From: Antilocapra americana
Taxonomy: Eukaryota; Chordata; Mammalia; Artiodactyla; Antilocapridae
Direction: 5' to 3'
DNA: 64,000 nucleotides
Assembly: GCA_007570785.1 (NCBI GenBank)
Contig: ML664157.1
Location: forward strand, 7,086,074 to 7,150,073
In this document: in pieces, positions 1 through 11,310 of the stretch
Layout: each line of letters opens with the position of its first letter
Position numbering within the stretch: the first letter of the stretch is position 1
The notes under the pieces: model-generated
Databases searched by the model: none
Told to the model about the DNA's origin: nothing
Seen by the model: only the letters and a program-made list of their open reading frames with translations
Made by a program: the position numbers and the translations under genes

Positions 1-19
1 TTGGCTAGCCACTGTGTAA

Positions 20-92
20 TACTTAGTCCCCCAGTCACATCCAACTCCTTGTGACCCCATGGACTGTAGCCTGCCAGGCATCCCTGTTCCAC
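20..92 (-). mobile_element. Bov-tA/BovB-derived SINE 3' fragment
   Basis: Only the BovB-derived tail is present, with no tRNA-like head. In plus orientation it reads as the reverse complement of the usual 3' half, including the 'gaccccatggactgtagcc' motif. It abuts the broken edge of the L1 that follows, so the L1 either ends here or continues beyond the window. Confidence 0.8.
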
Positions 93-95
93 TGC

Positions 96-353
96 CTTTA
101 TTTTAAAGTCTACTTTATCAGATATGAGTATTGCCACTCCTGCTTTCTTTTGGTCTTTATTTGCATGGAATATCTTTTTCCAGCCTTTAACTTTCAGTCT
201 ATATGTGTCCCTAGGTTTGAGGTGGGTCTCTTGTAGACAACATATATAGGGGTCTTGTTTCTGTATCCAATCGGCCAATCTTTGTCTTTTGGTTGGGGCA
301 TTCAGCCCATTTACATTTAAGGTAATTATTGATAAGTATGATCTCGCTGCCAT
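96..353 (-). pseudogene. L1 ORF2 N-terminal fragment (endonuclease start)
   Basis: The ATG at 353-351 opens a frame that stays open for about 86 codons. It encodes the first part of the APE-like endonuclease, which nicks target DNA for target-primed reverse transcription. The asparagine motif NVNG (about residues 13-16) and the catalytic glutamate in QETH (about residues 41-44) are both present and undamaged. The frame ends where L1 homology stops, so the rest of the endonuclease, the reverse transcriptase and the cysteine-rich end are absent from this window. Confidence 0.88.
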
Positions 354-404
354 TTATTTTATTGTTTTGGGTTCCAGATTATCTATCCCATCCGTGTTTC
401 CTAT

Positions 405-1331
405 CTAGGCAAGTTCCTTTAGCATTCGTTGGAGGGCTGGTTTGGTGTTGCTGAATTCTCTCAGTTTCTGCTTGTCTGAGAAAATTTTGAATTCTCTTTC
501 AAATTTGAATGAGATCCTTGCTGGGTACAGTAGTCGGGGTTGTAGATTGTTTTCTTCCATGACTTTAAGTATGTTTTGCCATTCCCTTCTGGCCTGAAGC
601 ATTTCTGTTGAGAGATCAGCTATTATCCTTATGGGATTCCCCTTGTGAGTTATCTTTTGTTTCTCCCTTGCTGCTTTTAATATTTGGTCTTTGTATTTGA
701 TATTTGCCAATTTGATTAATATGTGTCTTGGGGTGTCCCGCTTGGGGTTCATTCTATTTGGGATTCTCTGTGTTTCTTGGACCTGAGTGGCTATTTGCTT
801 CCCCAATTTAGGGAAGTTTTCTACAAGTATCTCTTCAAGAATTTTCTGATGGTCTTTCTTTTTGTCTTCTTCTTCTGGGACTCCTATGATTCGAATATTG
901 GTGCGTTTAATATTGTCCCAGACGTCTCTAAGATTGTCTTCATTTCTTTTAATTCTTTTTTCATTTTTCCTTTCTGTTTCATTTATTTCTGCCATTCTGT
1001 CTTCTACCTCACTTATTCTGTCTTCTATCTCTGTTATTCTACTGTTGGTTCCCTCCAGGGTGTTTTTGATCTCATTTAGTGCATTATTCATTGTATTTTG
1101 TCTCTTTTTCATTTCTTCTAAGTCCTTGTTAAAGCTTACCTGCATCTTCTCAATCCTTGCCTGCAGGTTATTGAGCTGCAACTCCAACTTATTTTCCAGG
1201 TTTTGGATCATTTTCACTATCATTATTCAGAATTCTTTGTCAGGTAGACTTCCTATCTCTTCGTCTTTTGTTTGGTCTAGGGGGTATTTATCCTGTTCCT
1301 TTACTTGCTGGGTATTTCTCTGCCTTTTCAT
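405..1331 (-). pseudogene. L1 ORF1 (RNA-binding chaperone), one in-frame stop
   Basis: ORF1p is the trimeric nucleic-acid chaperone that coats L1 RNA in the cytoplasm. The likely original start is the ATG at 1331-1329 (MKRQRNT...). The frame runs 34 codons to a TGA at 1229-1227, where relatives have an arginine codon, and then stays open for 273 codons to the TAG at 407-405. A downstream ATG at 1223 opens a 272-residue product. In that numbering residues about 5-105 form a long heptad coiled coil, an RRM follows (IRIIGVPEE at 110-118; PRHILIKLA at 165-173), and the C-terminal domain carries ARREW and LLYPARI. The only visible defect is the stop. Whether the shorter product is made cannot be seen. 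Confidence 0.9.
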
Positions 1332-1639
1332 CTTGTTTATCTTGCTGTGTTGTCCCTTTATTGTGGGGATTCCTCTCTATGGGAGGGGTTGGATGCGTGG
1401 TTTGTCGAAGTTTCCTGGATGGAAAGGCTTGTGTGGTTTTCTGGTGGGTGAGTCTAGGTTTCCTCACTGTTACTCCTCACGTCGGCAATGGGTCGCCTCT
1501 CCAGATGCCCAATGTCCTCTGCCAGCATTCAGTTCCTGTTTTTTGGAGTTTGCTCGGCCTTTAAAAGTTCTTTTGGTATATTTGTTGGGGAGAGAGTGTT
1601 CTCCCCGTCCTATTCCTCCGCCATCTTAGTTTCTCCTCC
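1332..1639 (-). promoter_or_regulatory. L1 5' UTR with YY1-type motif at its start
   Basis: The 308 bases before the ORF1 start have the higher GC content and CpGs typical of an L1 internal promoter. The first bases on the minus strand contain AAGATGGCGG (within 1614-1627), the YY1-type site found at the 5' end of many mammalian L1s, where it positions transcription start. The match is visible. Activity is not tested and is unlikely in an old copy. Confidence 0.65.
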
Positions 1640-1875
1640 ATTTCTATGTTTTCTTGCTTTCTGGTATGATAAGACATTCCAGGCTTATCTTAGACTTTCC
1701 TTGCTCCAGCTCTGGTATCAGATATCTTTTCAAGAAGCCCAACTTTTTTTTTTTTTTTTTTTTTACTGGAAAATAGTATTCAGAATTCAAGATTTCAGGC
1801 TCCAGGTATATTCATTATTATTAGAGTTTGGGGCTTGAGCCTTCTCAGTAGAAAGATCCAGAGAATAGATATTTT
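1640..1875. mobile_element. Older L1-like fragment flanking the young L1
   Basis: The sequence resembles an ancient L1M-type segment (motifs such as 'ccaggcttatcttagac' and 'tggtatcagatatc'). It is interrupted by a poly-T run at about 1743-1763. The young L1 appears to have landed in or beside it. Family and strand are from memory and uncertain. Confidence 0.4.
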
Positions 1876-3269
1876 ATACATCATATATTCCCTATATTTT
1901 TCCACCAAGGGGACTGAAATGTATATATTTTATATATTAAAATATAATTTATATTATAAATGCTCATTATAACATATATTTTATATACATTTATTTCTGT
2001 ATTTATCCACACATATGTTAAAAAGCATAAATTTTCCAAGCCAACCATACATGCAGAATTCATTCTAGCTTTCTCATTTTCTGAATTTTTAGCTCCCTTT
2101 TCCAACGGTGAGAAACATGACTTCCACTATCTTTAGTACGTTTTCTTATATGAGAAATCTCCTAGTATGTAACCAATATCCAGCCTCTACCATCCTGGCC
2201 GGCCCCTGCAGGTGTTCTTCCCCTGCTCAAACTCTGATGACCTGTACCAGTGATTGCATCCTGCTCTTGCTCCTCGATTTGTGCCATCTAATAGTTGCAG
2301 GATTGAAATGTCCAGAAAGGGAAGAGAAGCGAAAGAGATAGAGGAAGAGGAAATATGTTCCACGTTCTTCATGGAAGTTACCACAGCATCATTTACTCTA
2401 TTTCTTTCCTTCTGTTTTTTTTTTTTTTTAATTTTTTATGTCTCCCGCAGCTAGAAGATTAAGTCTGTAGTGTCAGGTACCTTTTCTGACCTGTTAATGA
2501 AAAATCTGGGCATTTGGGAGCCAGCAGTGTTTCTTCTGCAATGCACACATATAAGATTGAAAAAACTTAAGGGCTTATTTTTCTTTGAAATTAGACTAAA
2601 GTCTCTATAACAACACAGACAGTGATCAGTTTAATTGCAGATTTAACATCCAAACAGGTTGTTTTAAACTTGTAAAGACATAGTTCTAAAATGATAATTT
2701 TGTCAACTTTGGAGTTACTGCTACCAGGGTAAAAATATTCCTACTTCTTGATGTTTAATGGTTAATAACTTATTACTTAAATTTTAGAAAATATCTAACG
2801 TACTGCACTTTCCCTCAAAGATAATTCAGTTGATTAGGCCTGTAAATCAGTCAATAGAATTTTTAGAGGTTAATTTAATGAAAGATTTATTATGTATAGT
2901 TAAGTCATGTTTCTTTGTTTTTGTCCTCATTCTTGCAATGTACATATTGCCATTTTGATCCATTTGTAGCAAAGAAAAACTGATCCAAATATAAATTATC
3001 TTCCACCTGTCAGGAAAGTAAATATCTTGATTCATTACATGAAGAGATTGTTGTTTTCCCCATTTCCTGATGTGATCTCTTGCAAAAGGACAAGCTTTTG
3101 ACTTGGAGACTTTTTGCATGCTACAGCATGTCCCATGTGATATGCTAGTTGCTAAGGTAACTGTATTTCTGTGAAAATACCAAACTAAACAGGAGTCTGA
3201 ATCATCAGTGTACAATTTGATGCTGTTATATTCATTGAAATTGTCCTTAGCATTTAAATAAACACATCA
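1876..3269. other. Unassigned AT-rich stretch
   Basis: No repeat or gene recognised. It contains very AT-rich sequence at 1917-1990, a poly-T run at about 2417-2429, and an open frame of 122 codons on the minus strand (3215-2847) that I could not match to any protein. Confidence 0.5.
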
Positions 3270-3482
3270 TTCATCATCATTTAGTCTGTAAGTCATGTCC
3301 GACTCTTTTTGATCCCCTGGACTCTAGCCTGCCAGGCTCCTCTGTCGGTGGGATTTCCCAGCCAATAATACTGGAGTGGGTTGCCACTTTCTTCTCTAGG
3401 GGATCTTCCTGACCCAGGGATCAAACCCAGGTCTCCTGCAATGCAGGCAGATTCTTTACCGTCTGAGCTGCCAGAGAAGCCT
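3270..3482 (-). mobile_element. Bov-tA SINE
   Basis: A tRNA-derived head (reverse complement at about 3410-3482, with the B-box-like 'gggatcaaacccaggtctcc') is followed by the BovB-derived tail. This is the standard Bov-tA layout. Confidence 0.92.
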
Positions 3483-4337
3483 TCATGAATACACAGATAA
3501 TGCCCAGATAATTTTGGATCCTTTCGCTGATGTCCTCTATTCTTAAGTTGATATTCAAAGCACAATCACAGGGTACTCAATGACACAAAGAGGTCAAAAT
3601 ATTTTATAAGAAACTCACATAGATTCTCAGGTTCTGCTAATTAAGGGGATATGTAATCATTTGCTGTAGATGGGACATATCTTTGTACTCTCTGCACACA
3701 AATTCAATAAACAAAGTTGCAGAAGAAATCGGATTGCAGGACATCTAAGAGGTTAAACCACTTTCAGAACCTTAATCCATTGCTGTAAACAAACTAAAAT
3801 CAAATCATTTTGGATAAGAACTTCAAAACATTGTCTCCTTACTTTGAAATATCTTCTTAAAATAGTATAGTATCTGTGTATATGTATTATATTCATTTGG
3901 AATTAATAAATCTGAAAGTCTTTTTTCCATATAGGTCACACATTTTCTAATTTAGACTCATTTCATCAATTAATAAGTTTGTGTAATACAGCTTTTATTC
4001 AATGAAGCAACTTAATAAAACAGGTAGGATTTTATAGGTTTGGTGACTCTGCTTTTGAAATTGATGAAACCTTACATTATTGATTAATTTCTGTTAGCTA
4101 AAAGCATAGTTTACAATTCTCAATTTCTCTTGCAGCTTTTCTTTATTCTCTGCACATTTTTATCAAGAATCTTAACTTTGAAACCACTGACATACATTTC
4201 CTGAATAGATTTGGGTTTAAGAGCATACACAGTAACATACATGAAAAATAAATATTGCTTTTGGAAACACACAGATATCGGATGACAAAGAATCTATGTG
4301 ACTCAGAGATTTCCAGTGTCTCCAGAATTAAATGCCA
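3483..4337. other. Unassigned unique DNA
   Basis: AT-rich sequence. I see no repeat, RNA gene or convincing coding frame. Confidence 0.5.
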
Positions 4338-4552
4338 GAATTCAAGTTCAGCTCTGCCCCTTGACAACAGTAAGAAGTGGGGCAAGACAGAGACAGCATC
4401 AGTTTTCTCATCAAAATTTGGGGATTATAATAATATATGTATACTCAAGATTGTTGGCAGATAAAGTCTGATAATCTCTGTAGGGAAACCAACATTGTGC
4501 TTGATACATGATAAGTGTTTAATAAATGTTATTTGCTATTATTTCTATTATC
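4338..4552 (+). mobile_element. MIR SINE
   Basis: It follows the MIR pattern: 'gttcagctctgcccctt', then 'cagttttctcatcaaaa', a 'ggggattataataat' segment and a tail ending 'gtttaataaatgtta'. Strongly diverged, as expected of an element older than the placental radiation. Confidence 0.75.
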
Positions 4553-4681
4553 TTAATTAAATATATTAGAATGAGACATTCATTTAAGACATTCTTTCAT
4601 ATACTGTATATAAATGCTTGAGACTCAGGCATTGTAGATTTCATCAAGCGCTATTTTTAGTTTCCTGTAGATGCTAACTTT

Positions 4682-4810
4682 CGAGAAGGCAATGGCACCC
4701 CACTCCAGTACTCTTGCCTTGAAAATCCCATGGACGGAGGAGCCTGGTAGGCTGCAGTCCATGGGGTCGCTAAGAGTCGGGCACGACTGAAGTGACTTAG
4801 CAGCAGCAGC
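4682..4810 (+). mobile_element. BOV-A2-type SINE, single unit
   Basis: One BovB-derived unit without tRNA head, ending in an AGC-repeat tail. It is flanked by a 13-bp target-site duplication with one mismatch: agatgctaacttt at 4669-4681 and agatgttaacttt at 4811-4823. This makes it a clear retrotransposition event. Confidence 0.93.
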
Positions 4811-4823
4811 AGATGTTAACTTT

Positions 4824-6334
4824 ATCTCAGCACTTGGCGAGGCTTCTTTTATGAAAGCTCAATACCAGTTTCATAAGAAAATGAAGCTTCAAGCAAGTTA
4901 ATTTTTGAGAGTGAAGCTTGACTCCTCCCTTAAGTGACAAAGCTTTATAGTTTAAATTAATTTATTACACACCCCCAAGTCTTAGTCAAAAAGGAATATT
5001 TGAACATTGGTTGACATTTTCTTGATGACTCATGCTGCTCCCTGCAAGGCAAAGTGCTGCAATCCAGCATTGCCCTTAGGGAATGATGAAATACATGAGC
5101 AGATCTGTCCTGGGATGGCTGTGATTTTCTATTTGATGTGTATTTGGACTCTTTGTTCACTATCAGTTGTCAGTCTATGCCTTTAACGGTTCTGACCCTG
5201 TCTCATTTCTAAGAGAGCATTTGGACGGAGACCAGGTTACCAAGTGAAAGGAAATGCCTGAGCAAGTAGGGCATGTGACAAGTGTATATACAAGGGTAAA
5301 GTAGTTGGACCTGAGATGACTGCTCTGCTCTCTGGGGGTATGATGAGCTGGGAGGTTTGAGGTTGCTGAACAGTCTAAATGAGACAGTTTACAACAATTA
5401 AATCTAGAGGCCTTGCATGAACATAAATATGTACTATTGAATAATGCTTAATTTAGTGGGGAGACTAATGATGCCTGTCGACCCCATTCTCAGTAGCACG
5501 AAATAAGAATGAGTCATGCTTGTTGCATAATCTGTTTGACTTCTGAGTCACACAAATTCTTCAGAATCGGCTTCACCTGCTTTCCTACAGATAGTAACCT
5601 AATTGTTATTTTAATTACATTTACAGTGTCTGCATTTTCGCTTACCCTATGTAGTCTGATGCAGAAATTACTTAATTTGAAGCTCCTTTTAAATTTTCTC
5701 TTGATAAAGGAACTTCTTGTATGATTTTATTAATTAGATTCTTTGTCACTTGAAATCATTACATGTTGAAAACTGTTGTCTTTCAACTCTGGAAATACTT
5801 GTGGAGATGTACAATTTTATATCAATACTAAGTCTCATATTTTAACTTCTTTTTGGTAGCAAATATTTGAAGGTATACTGTCATTGAAGATATACTGCAT
5901 ACTCAATCATATTTTCTACCTACTATCACATCTATTATTTTTGTAAACAAGATGTTATTATTTTGTTGATTCAACATTTCTATGTATTCAATGACTTCCT
6001 AGAGCATAATGATTTAGTTACTTAAACAAATGTCCATTATGGTCTTTTTGCTAATCATTTTGTGTATTACTAGTGGCTAGCAGAATGTCTGGTATTTAGA
6101 TACTCAATATGTGTTCATCATGAATACAGAAATAAAAGCTGATACCAGGCCCAGTGTTACCTTAGTTGTGACACTGAAGAAACTGATGAAAATGCTTTTA
6201 TTGTTGTTTTACATGGTATATTTTTAGTAATCCATCAGTTGATTCTCTATTTTTTGTCATTATTAAAGTTTTGCAGGATATGATTTTGTCAGTACAGAGG
6301 AATGCTGAAAAGAGGGTAGGTCCCTCAGCTCCTT
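4824..6334. other. Unassigned unique DNA
   Basis: Mostly AT-rich single-copy-looking sequence. A faint L2/MIR-like tail may lie at about 6075-6135 ('agatactcaatatgtgttc'). Nothing else recognised. Confidence 0.45.
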
Positions 6335-6412
6335 CACCAAGCATCTTACTAGGTATCAGACGCACAGTAGCTGCTCAATAATTATTTCTTGACTCAGTGA
6401 ATGAATTCAGAA
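6335..6412 (+). mobile_element. L2 LINE 3' tail fragment
   Basis: The phrase 'cacagtagctgctcaataat' followed by a 'gtgaatgaatt' end is the usual degenerate L2 3' terminus. Confidence 0.55.
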
Positions 6413-7254
6413 AACTTATAATAGGGTGATGAATAAAAAAATAGAATTCTAATTCTTTTGTTTGTAGTGTGTACTAAGGGTATAATCTTCCCTTGACTAT
6501 TTGTCCCCATCACAAGTTCATTATATCTTTGTAAACAATTCCATGTGAGAAGACAAAGGCCAACTATAATTGTCTTCAGAATCAGGAGATGACTATGAAA
6601 TGCCTCCTAACTTCAGCAGACTTCTTAAGGAGTATGGAAGTAAAGCATATCCCAGTCATTGGGACTGTATCAATCCATGGCTTTAAAACATATCCTCCAT
6701 CCAAGAGTCCAGTCATTTCTGTGTTTCATGAGTTAAAGATATTTCATTGCTAACTGTATCACCTTTGATAACCATATGACCTTTGAAAATCATATACTTT
6801 GTTCAACTATGAAAACCACTGTCTTTAAGACCACTCTAGTGTTATCCATGATCTGTCAGTCTTATAGCTTACACTTCTGATGGCAAAACCATTACTTTAA
6901 AGTTAGAGAAGTTCTCAATATCTGTGTTATTAACTCACTGGAAAAATAACTAGCACAGGTTTAGACTTGTAAAAGCAATAGATCTTTAAATGAACTATTC
7001 TCTTGTTGCTTGCTACTTTCCACCCTAACTTAAAATCTCAAGACCAACTTTATTCCAGTCTAAATGTCCATGGTTCCTTCTTCATCATCATATTTTTTTT
7101 TCAAAGCACTTCTGTTAGATCGCAAGGGATAGTGGAGAGAAAATATGTATAAATAGCATATATTGAGATTATGTGAGGGTAGGACACAGTACTATCAATA
7201 AGACAGTTGTAGGAGCTAGGAGAGGCAGTGGTAAAAGGCTGTGGAAAGAGGCTT
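6413..7254. other. Unassigned unique DNA
   Basis: No recognisable element or gene. Confidence 0.5.
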
Positions 7255-7298
7255 TACTCAACAAATAGTTATTGAGCACTTACTACGTGTAGGCAAAG
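7255..7298 (-). mobile_element. L2 LINE 3' tail fragment
   Basis: 'caacaaatagttattgagc' and 'cttactacgtgtaggc' match the antisense L2 end. It stops where the MLT1 LTR begins. Confidence 0.55.
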
Positions 7299-7306
7299 TT
7301 ACTTGT

Positions 7307-7806
7307 TGTGTACATTGAATAATGGATCCCACTATCCTAATGTTTAGAATCCATGAAAGTTATATACTCAGAAACAACAAAAACAGTCTTTGTGGATGTA
7401 ATTAAATTAAGGATCTGTGATGAGGAGATTATTCTAGATTAACCAAATAGGTCCAATGTAATCACAAGTATACCTTTAAGAGAGAGACAGGGGTGATTGG
7501 ACACACACAGAGAAGACGTGTGAAGACAGAACAGAGGGAAATTTGAAGATGTTTGTCTCGGCGATTTTTAGTAATACATCCACAGGCCAAGGGATGTCAA
7601 CAGTCATTCCTTCAAGAAAACTGCAAGAGTAAGGAAAAAGATTCTTCCCTAGAGCTCCTAGGAGAAGCACATCCCTAGCAACCTGATTTCAGCCCAATGA
7701 TATTGATCTCAGACTCTGCTTCCAGACTAAGAGATAATAAATTCCTGTTGTTTTAAACCATCAAACTTGTGGTACTTTGTTACAGAAGCGCTGGGAAACT
7801 AGTATA
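7307..7806 (+). mobile_element. MLT1-type MaLR LTR
   Basis: About 500 bp in MLT1 order: 'gtgattgaataatgg'-like start, 'gatgtaattaaattaaggat', 'ccaatgtaatcacaag', a polyadenylation region 'gagataataaatt' near 7730 and a terminal 'gaaactagtata'. MaLR LTRs are non-autonomous ERVL relatives. This one is solo and old, with no internal region beside it. Confidence 0.8.
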
Positions 7807-7914
7807 ACTACTGAAGTTATTTCAGTAAAGAAAAACAGACACAAATCTGACTCCTCATTTACTCCATGTATGATTATAAAAAGTAGGAAAGAAATTTACA
7901 TCTACCCACCTACT

Positions 7915-8125
7915 GGGCTTCCCAGGTGGCTTGGTGGTAAAGAATCCATCTACCAAGCAGGATACATGGGTTTGATCTCTGGATCTAGAAGATCTCCTGG
8001 AGAAGGAAATGGCAACCCATTCCAGTATTCTTCCATGGAGAATCCCATGAACAGAATAGCCTGACAGTCTGCAGTCTATGAAGGTCACAAAGAGTCGGAC
8101 ATGACTTATTGATGAAACAGCAACA
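7915..8125 (+). mobile_element. Bov-tA SINE with perfect 11-bp target-site duplication
   Basis: The head begins 'gggcttcccaggtggc' and carries pol III A- and B-box-like segments. The BovB-type tail follows and ends in 'cagcaaca'. The duplication acccacctact at 7904-7914 is repeated exactly at 8126-8136, which fixes both ends. Confidence 0.95.
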
Positions 8126-8136
8126 ACCCACCTACT

Positions 8137-8205
8137 ATGTTTCGGATGTTAGGCACATTCTTTATATCATTTTGACCTTCACAGCTCCTTAGTTTTTGCC
8201 TGACC
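8137..8205 (-). mobile_element. MIR fragment
   Basis: 'gttaggcacattctttatat' followed by 'gaccttcacag' fits the antisense MIR 3' half. Short and diverged. Confidence 0.45.
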
Positions 8206-8362
8206 AACATTCACATTTCTATTAGTAGTTTTTATACTACTGTCAGTGGTATGACTGACGAATAATAATAGCATTTGCCTCAGATGGCATACATTTTCCA
8301 GTTTTTTTTTTTCTTACCCAAAGTAGCTATACTTATGAGGTTTCTTATTTTAACCTGTAAAT

Positions 8363-8507
8363 TTGGGACTTCCCTGGTAGTCCAGTGGTTAATACACCTC
8401 ACTTCTACCACAGGGAGTACAGGTTTAATCCCTGGTTTAGAAACTAAGATCCTATATGCCGTAAGGTGGAGTCAAAAAAAAAAAAAAAAAAGAGAGAGAG
8501 AGAGAGA
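8363..8507 (+). mobile_element. CHR-2-type tRNA-derived SINE with A-rich/GA tail
   Basis: It begins 'gggacttccctggtagtcca', has a B-box-like 'caggtttaatccctgg', and ends in a poly-A run (about 8474-8492) that passes into (GA)n. It is flanked by ttaacctgtaaat at 8350-8362 and ttaacctataaat at 8508-8520 (12 of 13 match). Unlike Bov-tA it has no BovB-derived tail. Confidence 0.9.
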
Positions 8508-8741
8508 TTAACCTATAAATGTATGTTTCCCCAAAGATATCAGCTACTTTGTCTGGAATAAATAATTAGGGAAAATGTGAAGAACACACCCTAGCCTTCA
8601 TAGAAAGAAATTGTTCTCATTTGCCACCATCTGCCCAACAGCTGCTTATCTCTGTCTGAATACTCAGGAAAAGCAGGAAGTCATTGCCCTGAAGAGTAAT
8701 TCACCCATCCTAGGGGTTAGAATGGGGCTAGGGTAAAGGGG

Positions 8742-8965
8742 TGGCTTCCCTGGTGGCTCAGAGGTAAAGAATCTGCCTGCAGTACTGGAGACACAGGAGA
8801 GATAGGTTCGATCTCTGGGTATGGAAGATCCCCTGGAGGAGGGCATGGTAACCAACTCCAGTATTCTTTCCTGGAGAAGTCCCAAGGACAGAGGAGCCTG
8901 GTGGGCTATCGTCCATGGGATTGCAAAGAGTCAGACACGACTGAAGTGACTGAGTACAGGGGAAA
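8742..8965 (+). mobile_element. Bov-tA SINE
   Basis: Complete head ('ggcttccctggtggctcaga', B box 'taggttcgatctctgg') and BovB-derived tail ending 'cgactgaagtgactgag'. Confidence 0.93.
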
Positions 8966-9202
8966 AGGGTACTTACTACACCAAGGCTGGTAGGTAGCAC
9001 AGGACTTCATCCACTCCTATGCCCAACCCAGACTCAGTGCTGCTCTGATGCTTCTCCTGAGGACATCAGACCCAGTGGTGGTCACCATAGAATTGTGAGG
9101 CTAGGTAGAACTAGTAATGATTACCATAAGGGAGCACAGTGGGCAAGGGAAAGAGCAGAAACTAATTTAATTATCCTTTTCTCTCCTGCTGACAGTTGCC
9201 CT

Positions 9203-9419
9203 TGGGTGTGTACTCAGTTGTACCTGACCCTTTGCAACTACATGGACTGTATGTAGCCTGCCAAGCTCCTCTGTCAATGAGATTTCTCAGGCAAGAATAC
9301 TGGAGTGGGTTGCTGTTTCCACCTCCAGGGGATCTTCCTGACCCAGGGATTGAACCCGTATCTCTTACATCTTTTGGGTTGGCAGGTAGATTCTTTATCA
9401 CTGTGTTACCTGGGAAGCA
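9203..9419 (-). mobile_element. Bov-tA SINE
   Basis: Antisense copy with tail first and head ending 'ttacctgggaagcac'. The flanking 'acagttg'/'acagctg' may be a decayed target-site duplication. Confidence 0.9.
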
Positions 9420-10182
9420 CAACAGCTGGTCTTTAACCCTCGACCAAAGGCTCACGAACTCTGAGCTCCACTAACACACCCTCATTTTGATGGTTTTCCT
9501 TCTCTTGACAGTTTTCTCTCCTGTCTGTTGCTTGTTATGTCTTAGAATTTGTATTTCCTTCATATGATGAGAAGTGCAGAACAGAGGTCTCCACTTCCAT
9601 CTCTCCAGGTGGAATTGTATGTGCACATCATGGGTGATGAGCTGTCCCATGACTGTGAAACCTGCTGGACTCACTCAGTCTTCTGAGTAGCTAAGACTGA
9701 TCCAGTTCCTTAGGGATTTTCAGGCTTCAGGAACTATCCAACCACTTCTTTGCCATCTGTGTATAACCTGAGATTCTTCCCCTTCATTTCCACTGACTCT
9801 AGAAAGCTGGGAGGCAGCATTGACTCTAATACTTTGACTCTTAATCTATATATGGCTTGCTGTGTTCTCTGGGGCCATGCCAACATGGTAAAGAATTCTC
9901 CTTTGTTTCTACCTTCAAAGCTCTGAAGTTAGTCTTAATCAGACTGAAGCACCTGGATAAGGGGAGGGGTACAATATCATGAGAAAGCCAAATAGACTCT
10001 GCAAATGTGATCTTTGGGTAGAATCTCTTAAAGTCTGAGCAAACTTTGGAACCAATTGATTTCAAAGACAGTGCTCCAAAATTGCCTTAGTTCCAGTCTT
10101 TAGTTTTAGTATCTGCTTTTCTCAGGTTAGGCAAAGTCCATTTGTTTCACTATCCCCCAAACTTTAATCAATTCACCTAACC
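9420..10182. other. Unassigned unique DNA
   Basis: Moderate GC content, no recognised repeat. Open frames on the minus strand (67 and 74 codons) match nothing I know. Confidence 0.5.
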
Positions 10183-10190
10183 TGCAGATT

Positions 10191-10396
10191 GAAAAGAAAG
10201 TTAAAGTGTTAGTTGCTCAGTTTTACCCAACTCTTTGTGACACCATAGACTGTAGCCCACCAGAATCCTCTGTCCATGGGATTTCCCAGGCAAGAATACT
10301 GGAGTGGGTTGCCATTCCCTTCTCCAGGGGATCTTCCCCACCCAGGGATTGAATCCGGGTCTCAGATTTTTAACCATCTGAGCCACCAGGAAAGCT
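10191..10396 (-). mobile_element. Bov-tA SINE with 8-bp target-site duplication
   Basis: Antisense tail then head, ending 'gagccaccaggaaagct'. The duplication tgcagatt is at 10183-10190 and again at 10397-10404. The insertion appears to sit at the edge of a MIR. Confidence 0.9.
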
Positions 10397-10404
10397 TGCA
10401 GATT

Positions 10405-10492
10405 ATTAGAAGTTAAATAACATAATGTATGCAAAGAATTGTGCACAGAGCCTGGCACAAGCATTTGATGAACACTTCATATTATTAAGGGT
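10405..10492 (+). mobile_element. MIR 3' part
   Basis: 'aagttaaataacataatgta' followed by 'cacagagcctggcaca' is the MIR 3' half. The upstream part is lost or separated by the SINE. Confidence 0.6.
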
Positions 10493-11224
10493 GAGGGTGA
10501 AAGTCAAATCAAAATGATATGTCCTTTGTGAAAGTTATAAATGCCAGATATTATAAGTTTATTATCATTCTTTCTCTGAGAGGGACAATTTAACATTTGC
10601 AGATTATAAATTCCTCTTACTTGAATTCATGTTGTTTTAAAGATTCAGCCTTATGCTGTTCACATCACTATATTAGAACTTACTGTTCTTGTTCTTTCTC
10701 TTTAGATAAACAATGGTAATGTGTCCAAAGTAATCTGGTTGGAATTAATTAAATTAGCCTATTGGAAAAATAACATGCTTTAGGTACATTTCTGAGGACC
10801 CCATCTCAACATTAAACATTTCCTTAAGAAATTAATAAAATCAGTTGATGTTTGTCTCATTCGACCATCTGGGTTTCTACATTAATTGCTGCTGACGAGT
10901 CACTCTTTCTGTTGAATTTTTAAGTTCAGGTAGGAACAGCATTTTGTTCTTTATCATTCATGCTTCAGTTCTCACTCACTCATAAAAGAGAATTCAAACA
11001 AACAGATTAAGAAAAATGAGCAGGAACATAATCCCAGCGTATGTCCATATGCTTTAATTAGAAAATAGGTTTAGGCCTTAAAAGTTAAATATTTCTAGAT
11101 AAACTTAATTAAAAATAGACAGAACCATTAAATAGAAGAAATAGAATTCCAGGTCAGGCTAGACCTCTTGGTGTAATTTGTGCATGGCTAACCTCTCTTT
11201 TCTGCCTAGATACAGCAGGTGTGT
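10493..11224. other. Unassigned AT-rich DNA
   Basis: No element or gene recognised. Confidence 0.5.
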
Positions 11225-11310
11225 CCCATTCAATAAACCAACATGTCATGAGTGTATATTTTTTGTGCTCTGCCATTGGTATTGCTGTTACAGAGATTAC
11301 ACAAAACATT
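11225..11310 (-). mobile_element. L2 3' end fragment
   Basis: 'ccattcaataaaccaacatg' to 'ttacagagattacacaaaac' follows the antisense L2 terminal pattern, diverged. Confidence 0.5.

Larger units (their letters stand above)
96..1639 (-). mobile_element. Ruminant L1 LINE with intact 5' end, cut off inside ORF2
   Basis: Read on the minus strand this L1 runs from a 5' UTR through ORF1 into the first 86 codons of ORF2. Homology then stops near position 96-101, next to a SINE fragment. The order and spacing of ORF1 and ORF2 are normal for mammalian L1. The 5' UTR is short (about 308 bp) and starts with the YY1-type motif expected at a true L1 start, so the copy is not 5'-truncated. Its 3' part is outside the window or lost. 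Confidence 0.92.

Noticed and set aside
862..1629. 255-codon plus-strand open frame rich in F, S and L
   Set aside because: It is the antisense of L1 ORF1 and 5' UTR. The hydrophobic look comes from reading an AAG/GAA-rich coiled-coil gene backwards.
8474..8507. (A)n(GA)n as an independent microsatellite
   Set aside because: It lies inside the target-site duplication of the CHR-2 SINE and is that element's tail.
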